A stretch of 64,000 nucleotides of DNA from assembly GCA_016872605.1 (NCBI GenBank), contig VGZI01000004.1, forward strand, positions 1 to 64,000. The letters are read 5' to 3'. A program made the translations under genes and the position numbers. Positions within the stretch are counted from its first letter, which is position 1. Every line of letters begins with the position of its first letter. Positions 18,303 to 26,833 of the stretch are shown in pieces. This DNA comes from Planctomycetota bacterium. GTDB lineage: Bacteria > Planctomycetota > Planctomycetia > Gemmatales > Gemmataceae. Below the pieces are notes generated by a model. It had not been told where the DNA came from and ran no database searches. It saw only the letters and a list, made by a program, of their open reading frames with translations.

Positions 18303-19499
18303 ATGCGCACTATGCTTACTGTCCTTCTTGGTCTGCTGCTTGCCTGCGCTTTTGCGCCGATGGCGCATGCGCAGGCCGACGTCGCCAATCTCGTGCAAGA
18401 AAACAGTGAATTCGCCTTCGCGCTCTACGAGAAGCTTGCAGCCAAAGACGGCAACCTCTTCTTCTCGCCGTACAGCATCTCCAACGCCCTGGCCATGACC
18501 TACGCGGGCGCGCGGGGCAACACCGCAGCCGAGATGAAAGCAACGATGCGCTTTCATCTCGACGACGATCGGCTGCACGCCGCCTTCAATCGCGTCATCG
18601 CCGACCTGAATGGTGATCCGAAAAAGCAAGCATTTCAGCTCAGCGTCGCGAATCGGCTGTGGGGGCAAAAGGACTACGGCTTTCAGCCGGCGTTTCTGAA
18701 GATTGGCCAGGACTTCTATCGCGCCGGTCTTCAGGAACTCGAATTCGGTAATCCGGAGGAGTCGCGCAAGATCATCAACGCCTGGGTTGAAAAGCAGACG
18801 AAGGACAAAATCAAAAACCTGATTCCGCAGGGCGAGATCACGCCGCTCACCCGGCTCGTGTTGACCAACGCGATCTACTTCAAGGCCCCCTGGCAGACGC
18901 CGTTCGAGGTCGAAGCGACCAGGCCGGGCAGTTTTCACCTGGCCGACGGCAAGACGGTCGAGGTTCCGATGATGCACGCCAACCCGATGGCTGGCGTTCT
19001 CGTCCGTGATACGTTCTCGCTCTTGCAACTCCTTTACAAGGACCGCCAGCAATCGATGGTGATCTTACTGCCCAAGAAGAAGGACGGGGTGGCCGAACTG
19101 GAGAAGCAAGTCAGCGCCGCGAAGTTGACCGCCTGGCTCAAAGACGTCGGCGCCTATGAAGTCGATCTCAAGATGCCCAAATTCAAACTGACGACCGAGT
19201 TCAAGCTCAATCGCGAGCTGATCGACATGGGCATGAAGGACGCCTTCGTTCAGGGCCGGGCCGACTTTAGCGGCATGGCCACGCGCGAGAACCTGTCGAT
19301 CTCGGCGGTATTGCACAAGGCATTCGTCGATGTTAACGAAGCGGGCACCGAGGCCGCCGCGGCGACGGCTGTCGTCATCCGCGGCGAGTCGCGTCCGCCT
19401 CGCGCCACGTTCCACGCGGACCACGGCTTTTTGTTCCTCATCCGCGACCACGCCACCGGCAGCATCCTCTTCATGGGCCGGGTGGTGAATCCGAAGTGA
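18303..19499 (+). CDS. Secreted serpin (serine protease inhibitor)
   Basis: 398 aa with a signal peptide (MRTMLTVLLGLLLACAFAP...AHA) and a full serpin fold. N-terminal signatures are NLFFSPYSISNALAMTYAGA; the breach/shutter block LVLTNAIYFKAPWQTPF is present, and the C-terminus is the conserved HGFLFLIRD...FMGRVVNP. The hinge EAGTEAAAATAVV has the small residues of an inhibitory serpin. Counting the canonical loop length from the hinge Glu places P1 at Glu in RGE-S, suggesting a Glu-preferring target; this is inference. The start is supported by GGAGG about 9 bases upstream. A serpin remnant lies 1.35 kb downstream. Confidence 0.95.
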   Translation: MRTMLTVLLGLLLACAFAPMAHAQADVANLVQENSEFAFALYEKLAAKDGNLFFSPYSISNALAMTYAGARGNTAAEMKATMRFHLDDDRLHAAFNRVIADLNGDPKKQAFQLSVANRLWGQKDYGFQPAFLKIGQDFYRAGLQELEFGNPEESRKIINAWVEKQTKDKIKNLIPQGEITPLTRLVLTNAIYFKAPWQTPFEVEATRPGSFHLADGKTVEVPMMHANPMAGVLVRDTFSLLQLLYKDRQQSMVILLPKKKDGVAELEKQVSAAKLTAWLKDVGAYEVDLKMPKFKLTTEFKLNRELIDMGMKDAFVQGRADFSGMATRENLSISAVLHKAFVDVNEAGTEAAAATAVVIRGESRPPRATFHADHGFLFLIRDHATGSILFMGRVVNPK

Positions 19500-19535
19500 G
19501 GGGAATCCGCATGAGGCCTCCGATAAGCTCTGGTG

Positions 19536-19584
19536 TGCGTACCCCGAACCCCAGGGTTCGGAGTACCCTCGCCCTGGGGCTTCC
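19536..19584. repeat. CCCAGGGGTGAG-type inverted repeat
   Basis: Copy of a repeat built from GAAGCCCCAGGG and TTCGGAGTACC segments, after the serpin gene. Other copies are at 24.93, 30.24 and 57.72 kb. Confidence 0.65.
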
Positions 19585-19608
19585 CGCACGTGTCATTTAG
19601 CCATCGCG

Positions 19609-20677
19609 TCACTTCGCTTCCTTCAACAGCTGCCAGGAGTGCGACGAGTTGCGGTTGGGGTCAAAGTTGGGGTTGTTGGACAGGATGACGCCGCCGGTCG
19701 AACTGCCCCAGGCATATTGGTGCGTGTTGGGCAGATTCACCGTCGCGTTTTTATGGAACGGGCTGTGATACGGCGTCACGCCTCGGATGTAGTTGCTGAA
19801 GTTTCGGTAGACGCGATCCTGTGATGCCTGGCGTTTCCAGTACGCGTCGATGTACATCTGGAACACCGCCTCGCCGTTCTGGCGGGTGACGTTGCTGATA
19901 TCGACGGCGTCCTGAATCCCCAGCCATGCGATTCTGGAACAGATCCTTGACGTAACAGACATCGGCAAACCAGGCAGGATTGCCGTTCGCCGAGTTGAGG
20001 ACAGCGAGCATCTGCGGCGTGGCGTCGTCGAGCTTGCCCTTGGCGGCGCGCAAGGAGAACGGCGGCCAGGCCGGGCCCCAGAGCGTGGCGATGTTGTTGT
20101 TCCCGAAATTTCTTGAGTTGGTGTAGATCGACAGATAGAGATCCTCGTGGACCATCTGCCCGTCGATGGCGTACTCCAGACGGATCTTGCCGGACTTGAC
20201 GCGGACGCCGCCGTGAAACTCCGACAGCGCCTTGGCGACCTGGGGCATCTCCGTGTAGCTGACGATGCGCGGATTGTACTTGGCCCGCAGGAGCGGAATC
20301 GTGATCTTCCGTACCGCTTCCTGCGGATCGTCGATCGGAGCACCAACGATGTCCCCCATGTAATTATGCCCGGGCCTCATGGGGATCACCGGGTTCGTGA
20401 ACCAGCAGAAGTTGCACCAGGCAAACGTCTCGATCTATTCGAGCCCGTCGGGATTTGCAACCTTCACTTCGACGCAGGCCTGATGGGAAAGATTCGGATA
20501 CCATTGGATGCCGCCGGTGACGGTCCACCCTTTGGGTTTGAGAAAGGTGACGGCCACTTTGTTGTTGACCATCTTGTCGCGGATGACGTGCACGTTCATC
20601 TCAACTTCTTGAGCACAGACGGCAGAACCGGCGCCCCACGCCAAGAGGACAGCCAGCGAGAAGGTCGAGGATTTCAT
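19609..20677 (-). pseudogene. Broken secreted-protein gene (in-frame TAG plus frameshift)
   Basis: A secreted protein of about 355 aa can be read in three pieces. It starts at 20677 with signal peptide MKSSTFSLAVLLAWGAG...AVCA. It meets TAG at 20435-20437 (context PDGLE-stop-IETFAW; CAG for Gln would restore it). It then continues in the same frame to about 19930. There the frame changes between DLFQN and RIAWLGIQD, and the last 100 residues end at 19609. Both defects have good protein sequence on each side, so the gene has decayed or carries sequence errors. I do not recognise the family. Confidence 0.75.
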
Positions 20678-20854
20678 GGCAAAACTCCCGTTGGTTAATG
20701 AAATCGGCCAGGCTCTGCCAATACTGGATGTCGTCCGATTTGTGACAGCATTTTAGACAAAAAGTTGGGCTTGGCACAAGAATAGCCGTTTGCCCGGTAT
20801 TTCGCGATGCTGTCCAGAAACGGCCAGCGACCACATAAGAGCCAATGAGCCGCA

Positions 20855-20902
20855 ATCACCGGCAGCATCCTTTTCATCGGCCGCGTGGCCAATCCGAAGT
20901 GA
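20855..20902 (+). pseudogene. Serpin 3'-end remnant
   Basis: Sixteen codons including the stop read ITGSILFIGRVANPK, almost the same as the last residues of the serpin at 18.3-19.5 kb (ATGSILFMGRVVNPK). Nothing upstream of it extends the match. It appears to be the tail of a deleted tandem serpin copy, with the decayed gene at 19.6-20.7 kb lying between the two. Confidence 0.75.
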
Positions 20903-20956
20903 GATGGATCGGCGAGCCCGAGGCATGGCTCGCCGCATCGAAGCCGAGATCGCGCA

Positions 20957-21772
20957 TCACGTCTCGCACGCCACGCGGAAGATGCCCCACGCAGCCGGCA
21001 ACTTGGCCGGATCGAGGGCTCGCAGCAAACGCTGTTGTTCGGCGACTTGATCGGCGGCCATGACGCCAAGCGAGACGAGGCGATCGCGCACCTCGTCGTA
21101 GAACATCAGCATGTTCTCGATCATCAACGAGTCGGACCGGCATTCAGACCAATCGCCGCAGACGTTTTGATAGCCGGCGGTGCGAAGCGATTGCGTCAGC
21201 GTTGCGCCGACCGCCGGCGAAATTCGATTGGCCAGGTAGAGATTGTTGATCGCGCTGGCCCAGACGCCGAGCGGCGCCAGCTCAGGCCGACCGGATGCTT
21301 GTAAGAATGCCAATTGAGCCAAGGGCGTGCGGAAATCGGGTTCGATGAATCCGACACGCGTGCCGGGTTTGAGCCTGGCTCGCAGTCGGCCGACCAGAAA
21401 CTCCGCCATCGGCACATGATGCAGCACCGCACGACCAACGACGACGTCGGCGCCGTCAAGCCATGGCCCAAGCGTCGCGATGTCCGCGAACGTCGGCTGA
21501 AAGCGGGCATCCGAGAGCATCGTTGCCGCTTGATTCAGCAATTCCTCGCTAGCATCGACTCCGACCAAGGCGCCGCCGCTGCCGAGCCGGCCGAGGATGC
21601 GCCGGCTAAAGCTTCCTGGGCCGCAACCGAACTCGACTATCCGATCGCCAGGCCGAAGCGACAAATCGTCGAGCAGTTTTTCCGAGGTGTCGGCGAAATG
21701 TGCGTCTTGAATGGCGAGCCTACGCGCCGCATCGGCGGAATGGCCGAGGATGTAGCCTTTGACGTGTGTCAT
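20957..21772 (-). CDS. SAM-dependent methyltransferase (class I)
   Basis: 271 aa. Motif I is VEFGCGPGSFSRRIL (about residues 46-60), with VGVDASEELL as the acidic second strand. GADVVVGRAVLHHVP is the post-motif III region, and FIEPDFRTP follows. The pattern is that of small-molecule or ubiquinone/menaquinone-type methyltransferases. GGAGAACG before the ATG supports the start. It lies between the serpin remnant and an inverted repeat and shows no operon partner. Substrate unknown. Confidence 0.88.
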   Translation of the reverse strand: MTHVKGYILGHSADAARRLAIQDAHFADTSEKLLDDLSLRPGDRIVEFGCGPGSFSRRILGRLGSGGALVGVDASEELLNQAATMLSDARFQPTFADIATLGPWLDGADVVVGRAVLHHVPMAEFLVGRLRARLKPGTRVGFIEPDFRTPLAQLAFLQASGRPELAPLGVWASAINNLYLANRISPAVGATLTQSLRTAGYQNVCGDWSECRSDSLMIENMLMFYDEVRDRLVSLGVMAADQVAEQQRLLRALDPAKLPAAWGIFRVACET

Positions 21773-21796
21773 GGATCGTTCTCCGCGAAAATCGTC

Positions 21797-21882
21797 GCAC
21801 GGAGCGCGAAACCGCCGAGCGAGTTCTGACTATGCCCCTCGGTGGGGTTCAGGTGGCTCGCTCGGCGGTTTCGCGCCGTGCA
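21797..21882. repeat. Long inverted repeat between methyltransferase and DUF1501 genes
   Basis: GCACGGAGCGCGAAACCGCC GAGCGAG pairs with the complementary arm ending at 21882, with about 33 bases between. It lies just after the DUF1501 stop (minus strand) and in front of the methyltransferase, so it could terminate the DUF1501 transcript. Confidence 0.7.
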
Positions 21883-21893
21883 CGCGGTTGGCG

Positions 21894-23270
21894 TCAAAAC
21901 AGCCCCGGGATCGGCGGCACTTCGCCTAGGCGGGCGATCGGCGCGAGCGCGGGCTGCAGACGGAGTTGGCCGACGTCGAAGCAGTTGTGCAGGATGGTCG
22001 AAATCAGATTGCGGTTGGATTGAGGCTCGCCGGCCGGCTCCCCGCCGTCGCGCGTCGATTGGCCGATGACGCGACCCCCGCGTGTGCCTCCGCCATAGAT
22101 CATGAGCGGCGCCAGGCGGGCCCAGTGGTCACGGCCGCCATTGCGATTGACGCGGGGCGTGCGGCCCATTTCGCCGGTCGTGATCAGCATGATCTTGTCG
22201 TCGAGCCCGCGCGCTTCTACGTCGGCGATAAACGCGGCGACGGCGTGATCGAACGATCGGCCGACGGCGTTCATGCCGTCGACGACGTTGAGATTGTTTC
22301 CGTCGGCGTGAAAATCCCAGACGCCTTCATAGTCGGCATGGATGGTGACGAACCCGCAGCCGGCCTCGCACAGGCGCCGCGCCATCAGCAGCAGCTTGCC
22401 GATCGACTTGGCGGCACCGGCGTAATAGCCACGCTGGCCGCGATTGGCGACGCGCCATTGGTGCGACGGCACATAGTGGCTCGTGTCGTATTGAGCGACG
22501 ACACGAGCATCCTCGCGCGACAAATCGAGCGCGTTGGCAACGTGGCCGCTCAGCAGAACCTCGACCGCCTGCTCTTGGCAACGCGACAGACCAAAATCGT
22601 CGAACTGCCGATTGAGGCCATCGAACTGAGCGGACAACGCCCGGCGGTCGTTGAAACGCTCGGGCGGCATGTTGAGCCGTAGGTTGCGCAGCAAGTCGCC
22701 GTTGCCACCGGGAACGAATGGTGCGTAATTCCCGCCGACCGATCCCGTGGCGGACAGATTGCCTCGGGCGTCGCCGCGAGTCACGTCGGAGCAGGCGGCC
22801 TGCGGGAACAGGATGGCGTTAGTCGGCATGCCGGTCGTCGGATGCGTGGCGCCCAGGACGCGCGATACCAGACAGCCGATGTTGGCGTTGAGCGAATCCG
22901 GGCTGACCATCGGGATAATGTTGTGCCCCGCGTTCTCGGTATGGAACGAACGAATGATGTTGAGCTTGTGGGCTAGCCGGGCCGTCTGCTGCATCGTGTC
23001 GCCGAAATAGACGCCGGGCAGCGAGGTCTGCGTGATGCCGGTCAAGGTACGAATGCCGTCGGGCGCGTCGGGTTTCGGATCGAACGTTTCGAACTGCGGC
23101 GGTCCACCCTGCTGAAAAATGAAGATCACTGACTTCCCAGTAATCGTGCTCGGCGACGCGGCCGCGCGGGCGGCGAAGAGCGACGATAGCGACAGCCCGC
23201 CCAAGGCGAGTGACCCGACACGCAACAATTCACGACGAGAAAGACTAGCGTTTTCATGAAGCGAGAGCAT
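21894..23270 (-). CDS. DUF1501 protein with Tat signal
   Basis: 458 aa. The N-terminus carries a twin-arginine signal (LSRRELLRVGSLALGGLSLSS, residues about 8-28), so it is exported folded. The body belongs to the DUF1501 family, distantly related to sulfatase/alkaline phosphatase folds. Typical segments are VIFIFQQGGPPQFETFDPKP, HTENAGHNIIPM, GFVTIHADYEGVWDFHADG and MLITTGEMGRTPRVN. It lacks the sulfatase CxPxR motif. Family members are usually encoded next to DUF1549/DUF1553 genes; here the candidate partner is 4.6 kb away on the other strand. Function not established. Confidence 0.92.
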   Translation of the reverse strand: MLSLHENASLSRRELLRVGSLALGGLSLSSLFAARAAASPSTITGKSVIFIFQQGGPPQFETFDPKPDAPDGIRTLTGITQTSLPGVYFGDTMQQTARLAHKLNIIRSFHTENAGHNIIPMVSPDSLNANIGCLVSRVLGATHPTTGMPTNAILFPQAACSDVTRGDARGNLSATGSVGGNYAPFVPGGNGDLLRNLRLNMPPERFNDRRALSAQFDGLNRQFDDFGLSRCQEQAVEVLLSGHVANALDLSREDARVVAQYDTSHYVPSHQWRVANRGQRGYYAGAAKSIGKLLLMARRLCEAGCGFVTIHADYEGVWDFHADGNNLNVVDGMNAVGRSFDHAVAAFIADVEARGLDDKIMLITTGEMGRTPRVNRNGGRDHWARLAPLMIYGGGTRGGRVIGQSTRDGGEPAGEPQSNRNLISTILHNCFDVGQLRLQPALAPIARLGEVPPIPGLF

Positions 23271-23547
23271 GGCGGGATATCCGAACGGCGGGGGGTAGGT
23301 GGGTCTCGGCTTTTATACCATATCGGCAGCCGGGCATCAATTCGCAGAATCGAGATTTGCAAGAACTCGATCGATCGCACCATGGATTACACGGATGGCA
23401 CGGACGGGGGAACTTCGGAGTAGTTACATTTTCAGTGGAAACCGTGCTTGGACCAAGCACAGGAGAATGCGCGCGGTGCGAAAAAAATCCGTGGTTCAAA
23501 GTTGACATGCAACCACGAACCACGGACTACTGACAACGGGTCATCAT

Positions 23548-24018
23548 CTACCACGCGAAGTGCGCGAAGGCCTTGTTCGAATCCGCCATCTTGATGGTGT
23601 TTTCACGCTTGGTCATGGCTTCGCCTTCGCGGCGGTAGGCGGCCATCAGTTCGTCGGCCAAGCGCAGGTACATGGGTCGCCCGCCCTTGCCTCGACATGC
23701 CCCGAGAATCCAGCGAATCGACAGGCTCTGCTGCCGCGTGCGATTGACCTGCATCGGAACCTGGTACGTGGCGCCGCCGACGCGCTTGGAGCGAACCTCG
23801 ATCGGCGGCTTGACGTTCTCGACGGCTTGCGTGAAGACGTCGATCGGGTTGAGGTCGGGGAAGCGCTTCTTGATTTGGTCCATGGCGCCATAGAAGATGC
23901 GCTGGGCCGTGGCCTTTTTGCCTTGCCACATCAGGCAGTTGATGAATTTGGAGGCCAACTTCGATCCGTAAACCGGGTCGGGGGTCAGCGTCACCGCACT
24001 AGCCGTTCGTCGTCCCAT
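23548..24018 (-). CDS. rpsG: 30S ribosomal protein S7
   Basis: 156 aa, full length for S7, the primary 16S rRNA-binding protein that nucleates the 3' domain of the small subunit. Characteristic blocks are [41 protein letters not shown] and [20 protein letters not shown]. It lies downstream of rpsL with a zinc-ribbon gene between them, and a palindromic repeat occupies the gap before its start. The usual next genes, fusA and tuf, are absent; a DUF1501 gene follows instead, so the str operon is split here. Confidence 0.97.
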   Translation of the reverse strand: MGRRTASAVTLTPDPVYGSKLASKFINCLMWQGKKATAQRIFYGAMDQIKKRFPDLNPIDVFTQAVENVKPPIEVRSKRVGGATYQVPMQVNRTRQQSLSIRWILGACRGKGGRPMYLRLADELMAAYRREGEAMTKRENTIKMADSNKAFAHFAW

Positions 24019-24037
24019 TGTGTTGGTTCCATGTGTC

Positions 24038-24080
24038 GTTTACGTTTAGCGCTCACATGTCGCCATGCGAGCGCTAAACA
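24038..24080. repeat. GTTTAGCG palindromic repeat
   Basis: Member of the GTTTACGTTTAGCGCTC family, in the gap between the zinc-ribbon gene and rpsG. Confidence 0.75.
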
Positions 24081-24089
24081 AAAAACGAT

Positions 24090-24320
24090 TCAATTCAAGC
24101 TCATTTCCGGAATCCGTTCATAAGTCCGCGCCCGCGTCACACCGTGAATCGTTCCATCGGGCGTGAAGATCACTTGATTGCGGGTCCGGCACCCTGGGCA
24201 GGCAATTTTGACCGCGGCCCCTCCGTCCTGGTCCGCGGCGCTCTCGCATTGGAGCGTCGCTTCGATGGGGTCGCCACACCCCGTACATCCAAATCGCAGG
24301 CTTAGCAAAAGACTCAACAT
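24090..24320 (-). CDS. Small zinc-ribbon protein between rpsL and rpsG
   Basis: 76 aa. Two cysteine pairs, CTGC (about residues 11-14) and CPGC (about 44-47), are placed like a four-Cys zinc ribbon; a hydrophobic strand [12 protein letters not shown] follows. The start at 24320 ([11 protein letters not shown]) gives a compact protein; an earlier ATG would add 75 residues overlapping the rpsL stop region. Its position inside the str operon suggests a role in translation or merely a planctomycete insertion. I do not recognise a named family. Confidence 0.65.
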   Translation of the reverse strand: MLSLLLSLRFGCTGCGDPIEATLQCESAADQDGGAAVKIACPGCRTRNQVIFTPDGTIHGVTRARTYERIPEMSLN

Positions 24321-24426
24321 GCAGCATTCGTCCTCGAAGGTGAGGGATCTCAACCTGTTCGGCTTCGGCGAAGAAGCTCGAACCCATTCCAACCCAGTTG
24401 CGAGGGGAGAGGTCTCAAACTCCGGC

Positions 24427-24801
24427 TTAGCTGCCTTCCTTCTTGGCTCCATATTTGGATCGGGCCTGCTTGCGATCCGCCACTCCTTGCGAATCGAGCA
24501 CGCCCCGAATGATGTGGTAACGCACGCCAGGCAGGTCGCGGACACGGCCGCCGCGCACCAAAACGATCGAGTGTTCCTGCAGGTTGTGGCCTTCGCCCGG
24601 AATGTAGGCGGTGACTTCGATGCCGTTGGACAAACGGACGCGAGCCACTTTGCGAAGGGCCGAGTTGGGCTTCTTGGGCGTCATGATCTTGACTTGCAGG
24701 CACACCCCGCGTTTCTGCGGGCACCCGGTCATGGCCGGATGCTTCGGTTTGCGGGTCTGCTGGATTCGCTTTTTGCGAACCAGTTGATTGATCGTCGGCA
24801 T
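24427..24801 (-). CDS. rpsL: 30S ribosomal protein S12
   Basis: 124 aa, standard length. S12 sits at the decoding centre and governs accuracy. Diagnostic blocks are [72 protein letters not shown] and [13 protein letters not shown]. The two lysines linked to streptomycin resistance are both present as Lys (TPKKPNS and VRLS context), so no resistance change is apparent. It is the first gene of a short minus-strand str operon. Confidence 0.98.
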   Translation of the reverse strand: MPTINQLVRKKRIQQTRKPKHPAMTGCPQKRGVCLQVKIMTPKKPNSALRKVARVRLSNGIEVTAYIPGEGHNLQEHSIVLVRGGRVRDLPGVRYHIIRGVLDSQGVADRKQARSKYGAKKEGS

Positions 24802-24929
24802 GCACAACTCCGAAACTACCGTGGCGTCCAAACGCGGACGCCACGCACGGTCAGTGAAGTAGATACGATATTTCCAGCTGAACTTCTGGTCAAGAGCAAG
24901 CCGGCAAAATTCGGTCAAGGTCAACGTGC

Positions 24930-24970
24930 GAAGCCCAGGGGTGAGTGCCGCGAACCCCTGGGTTCTTTGG
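24930..24970. repeat. CCCAGGGGTGAG-type inverted repeat
   Basis: GAAGCCCAGGGGTGAG followed by CGAACCCCTGGGTTC, between rpsL and the divergent TIGR03000-methyltransferase gene. Confidence 0.7.
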
Positions 24971-25022
24971 CATTTCGTCATACCATTCCTGTGAACGACT
25001 TGCTTTTTTGTGGGGTATTTCC

Positions 25023-25832
25023 ATGACGCGGTCCGTTGCTCTCGTCGTTTGTACACTGATTCTGTCGAATCTCGTCAACCCGGCCAACGCCCAGCAACCC
25101 GCGTCGGCTCAACTGCGCGTCACCGTGCCGCACAAGCACGCCAAGCTGCGGGTCGATGAGCACCTCACCAAGCAGACCGGCATCGACCGGCTCTTCGTCA
25201 CGCCGCCGCTCGAACGAGGCGCGACGTTCGCCTACACGCTCACCGTGAGTTGGGAGAAAAACAACTACACCGAGGTTATCCGCACGCGCGTCGTCCATGT
25301 CAAGGCGGGGCAAACGGTTGACATCGATCTGCGCCACGCCGACGACAAGAATCCCGACAAGTTCGTCATCCGCTTCGTGCCGACGCCGGACGAAGTCGTT
25401 GAGGCGATGTGCAAGCTCGCCAAGGTCGGCAAAGACGATGTCGTCTATGACCTCGGCTGCGGCGATGGCCGCATTGTCATCACCGCCGTCACGCAGTTCA
25501 AGGCAAAACGCGGCGTCGGCGTCGACATCGACCCGGAGCTGGTGAAGCTCTCCCAGAACAACGCGAAAGACGCCAAGGTTTCCGGCCGCGTCGTCTTTCG
25601 CGCCCAGGACGTGCTGACGATCAAGGACCTCGGCGATGCCAGCGTGGTCATGCTCTACATGGGCGAGGACGTCAACCTGCGTTTGATGCCGATCCTGAAA
25701 AGCACGCTGAAGCCGGGCTCGCGGATCGTATCGCACGATTTCAAGATGGGCAACTGGATGCCGGAACAGAAGATCGACGTGATCGACGAGTTCGGCGACG
25801 AGCATTACATCTATCTGTGGACGATCAAGTAA
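25023..25832 (+). CDS. Exported TIGR03000-methyltransferase fusion
   Basis: 269 aa. A signal peptide ([23 protein letters not shown]) is followed at residues about 30-100 by a TIGR03000 domain, a planctomycete module ([33 protein letters not shown]). Residues about 115-269 form a class I SAM methyltransferase with motif [14 protein letters not shown] and [13 protein letters not shown]-dependent enzyme outside the cytoplasm would lack cofactor. The signal may therefore be a membrane anchor, or the protein may enter a paryphoplasm compartment. The chosen start is the ATG at 25023; the longer frame lacks a ribosome site. Confidence 0.85.
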   Translation: MTRSVALVVCTLILSNLVNPANAQQPASAQLRVTVPHKHAKLRVDEHLTKQTGIDRLFVTPPLERGATFAYTLTVSWEKNNYTEVIRTRVVHVKAGQTVDIDLRHADDKNPDKFVIRFVPTPDEVVEAMCKLAKVGKDDVVYDLGCGDGRIVITAVTQFKAKRGVGVDIDPELVKLSQNNAKDAKVSGRVVFRAQDVLTIKDLGDASVVMLYMGEDVNLRLMPILKSTLKPGSRIVSHDFKMGNWMPEQKIDVIDEFGDEHYIYLWTIK

Positions 25833-25839
25833 CGTCGTT

Positions 25840-25887
25840 GTTCACGTTTAGCGCTCGCATGGCGCCATGCGAACGCCTTACGTAAAC
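25840..25887. repeat. GTTTAGCG palindromic repeat between convergent genes
   Basis: Imperfect palindrome around GCATGGCGCCATGC, filling the 57-base gap between the stops of the methyltransferase (plus) and fwdC (minus). Likely acts as a bidirectional terminator. Confidence 0.75.
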
Positions 25888-25889
25888 CA

Positions 25890-26741
25890 TCATGATTGCG
25901 CTTGCCACACCAATATCTCCCCCTTGCCCGGCAACGACGTGTCCCCCGTGAAGCGCTGATACATCCCGCCGTCGATCGGAATCGTCACGCCCAGCGTTCG
26001 CAGGTGCTTCGCGTAAATTCGCAGGAACGAAGGCTCGTATTCGCATGAGTACGAGAACGTCGGCAGCAGTTTGATCGGCTTCAGGCTGACGATGGTGCCG
26101 CGAAACATCCAGGCCCCCGTGCGAATCTCCGCTCCGCCCAGGAGGACCAGTGTGCCGCCCTTCATTTGCAGGCCGGCGAAGTCGCGCACCACGCCGCCGA
26201 CGGCGATGATGCCGCGCTTCATGCGCATGCCGACTTCGAGCCCCGCGTTGCCGCCGATGAGGATGGTCCCGCCCGCCATGCCGGCGAGGCTGCCGCGATA
26301 GGCCGCCCCGACCTGCCCGCCGGCGTTGCCATGAATGCGAATGAGCCCGTCCTTCATCTCGGCCCCGACCCAGTCGGACGCGTTGCCGGTGACTTCGATG
26401 ACGCCGCCGGTCATGCCGGAACCCAGATGCATCCCCGCGTTGCCGACGACTTTGATGCGTCCGCGCGTCATGCCTCGGCCGATCCATTTGACGCGCGAAC
26501 AATCGCCGTGGATTTCGAGTTCTGTTGCCTCGTCCGTACGTAGGTTAGGCTTTCCAGCCTGACCGTCAGGCTGGAAAGCCTGACCTACATCGAAGAACTC
26601 ATCGAGCCGGCATTGCCGTTTGCCGTGATAGACGGGCAAGGCGCGAACGGCGTCATGCGTGAGCCCGGCGACTACGTCGGGGCAGATGTTCTCGGCCTCG
26701 AGCGGAACGGTCGGTTGTTGTTTGAGGGTGAGCGTGATCAT
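25890..26741 (-). CDS. fwdC/fhcC: Formylmethanofuran dehydrogenase subunit C
   Basis: 283 aa. The protein is a right-handed beta-helix of GxGxxxG-type repeats, also found in the glutamate synthase C-terminal domain: RGRIKVVGNAGMHLGSGMTG, GLIRIHGNAGGQVGA, GTILIGGNAGLEVG. It is the structural scaffold of the Fwd/Fhc complex that handles formylmethanofuran. Residues 51-68 (VGQAFQPDGQAGKPNLR) are encoded by a perfect-armed palindrome inserted in frame. It follows fwdA by about 90 bases, with another repeat between. It is the last gene of the cluster; the formyltransferase gene (fhcD/ftr) is not present. Confidence 0.93.
   Translation of the reverse strand: MITLTLKQQPTVPLEAENICPDVVAGLTHDAVRALPVYHGKRQCRLDEFFDVGQAFQPDGQAGKPNLRTDEATELEIHGDCSRVKWIGRGMTRGRIKVVGNAGMHLGSGMTGGVIEVTGNASDWVGAEMKDGLIRIHGNAGGQVGAAYRGSLAGMAGGTILIGGNAGLEVGMRMKRGIIAVGGVVRDFAGLQMKGGTLVLLGGAEIRTGAWMFRGTIVSLKPIKLLPTFSYSCEYEPSFLRIYAKHLRTLGVTIPIDGGMYQRFTGDTSLPGKGEILVWQAQS
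26540..26588. repeat. Palindrome inserted in frame in fwdC
   Basis: GTAGGTTAGGCTTTCCAGCC and its near-exact complement on the other side of TGACCGTCA. Translated as VGQAFQPDGQAGKPNLR within FwdC. Confidence 0.85.
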
Positions 26742-26753
26742 GATTGACGTTCT

Positions 26754-26833
26754 GCCGCTCGCTTTTGGCGAGCGCGGGCGCGGCGTCTTCCGACTCCATC
26801 GTCGCGCCTGCGCTCGCCCGAGGCGAGCGGCTA
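26754..26833. repeat. GCTCGC repeat between fwdA and fwdC
   Basis: CCGCTCGCTTTTGGCGAGCG near one end and CGCTCGCCCGAGGCGAGCGG at the other, each a small hairpin. Its right end, CTAAAC, supplies the TAG stop codon of fwdA on the minus strand. Confidence 0.7.
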
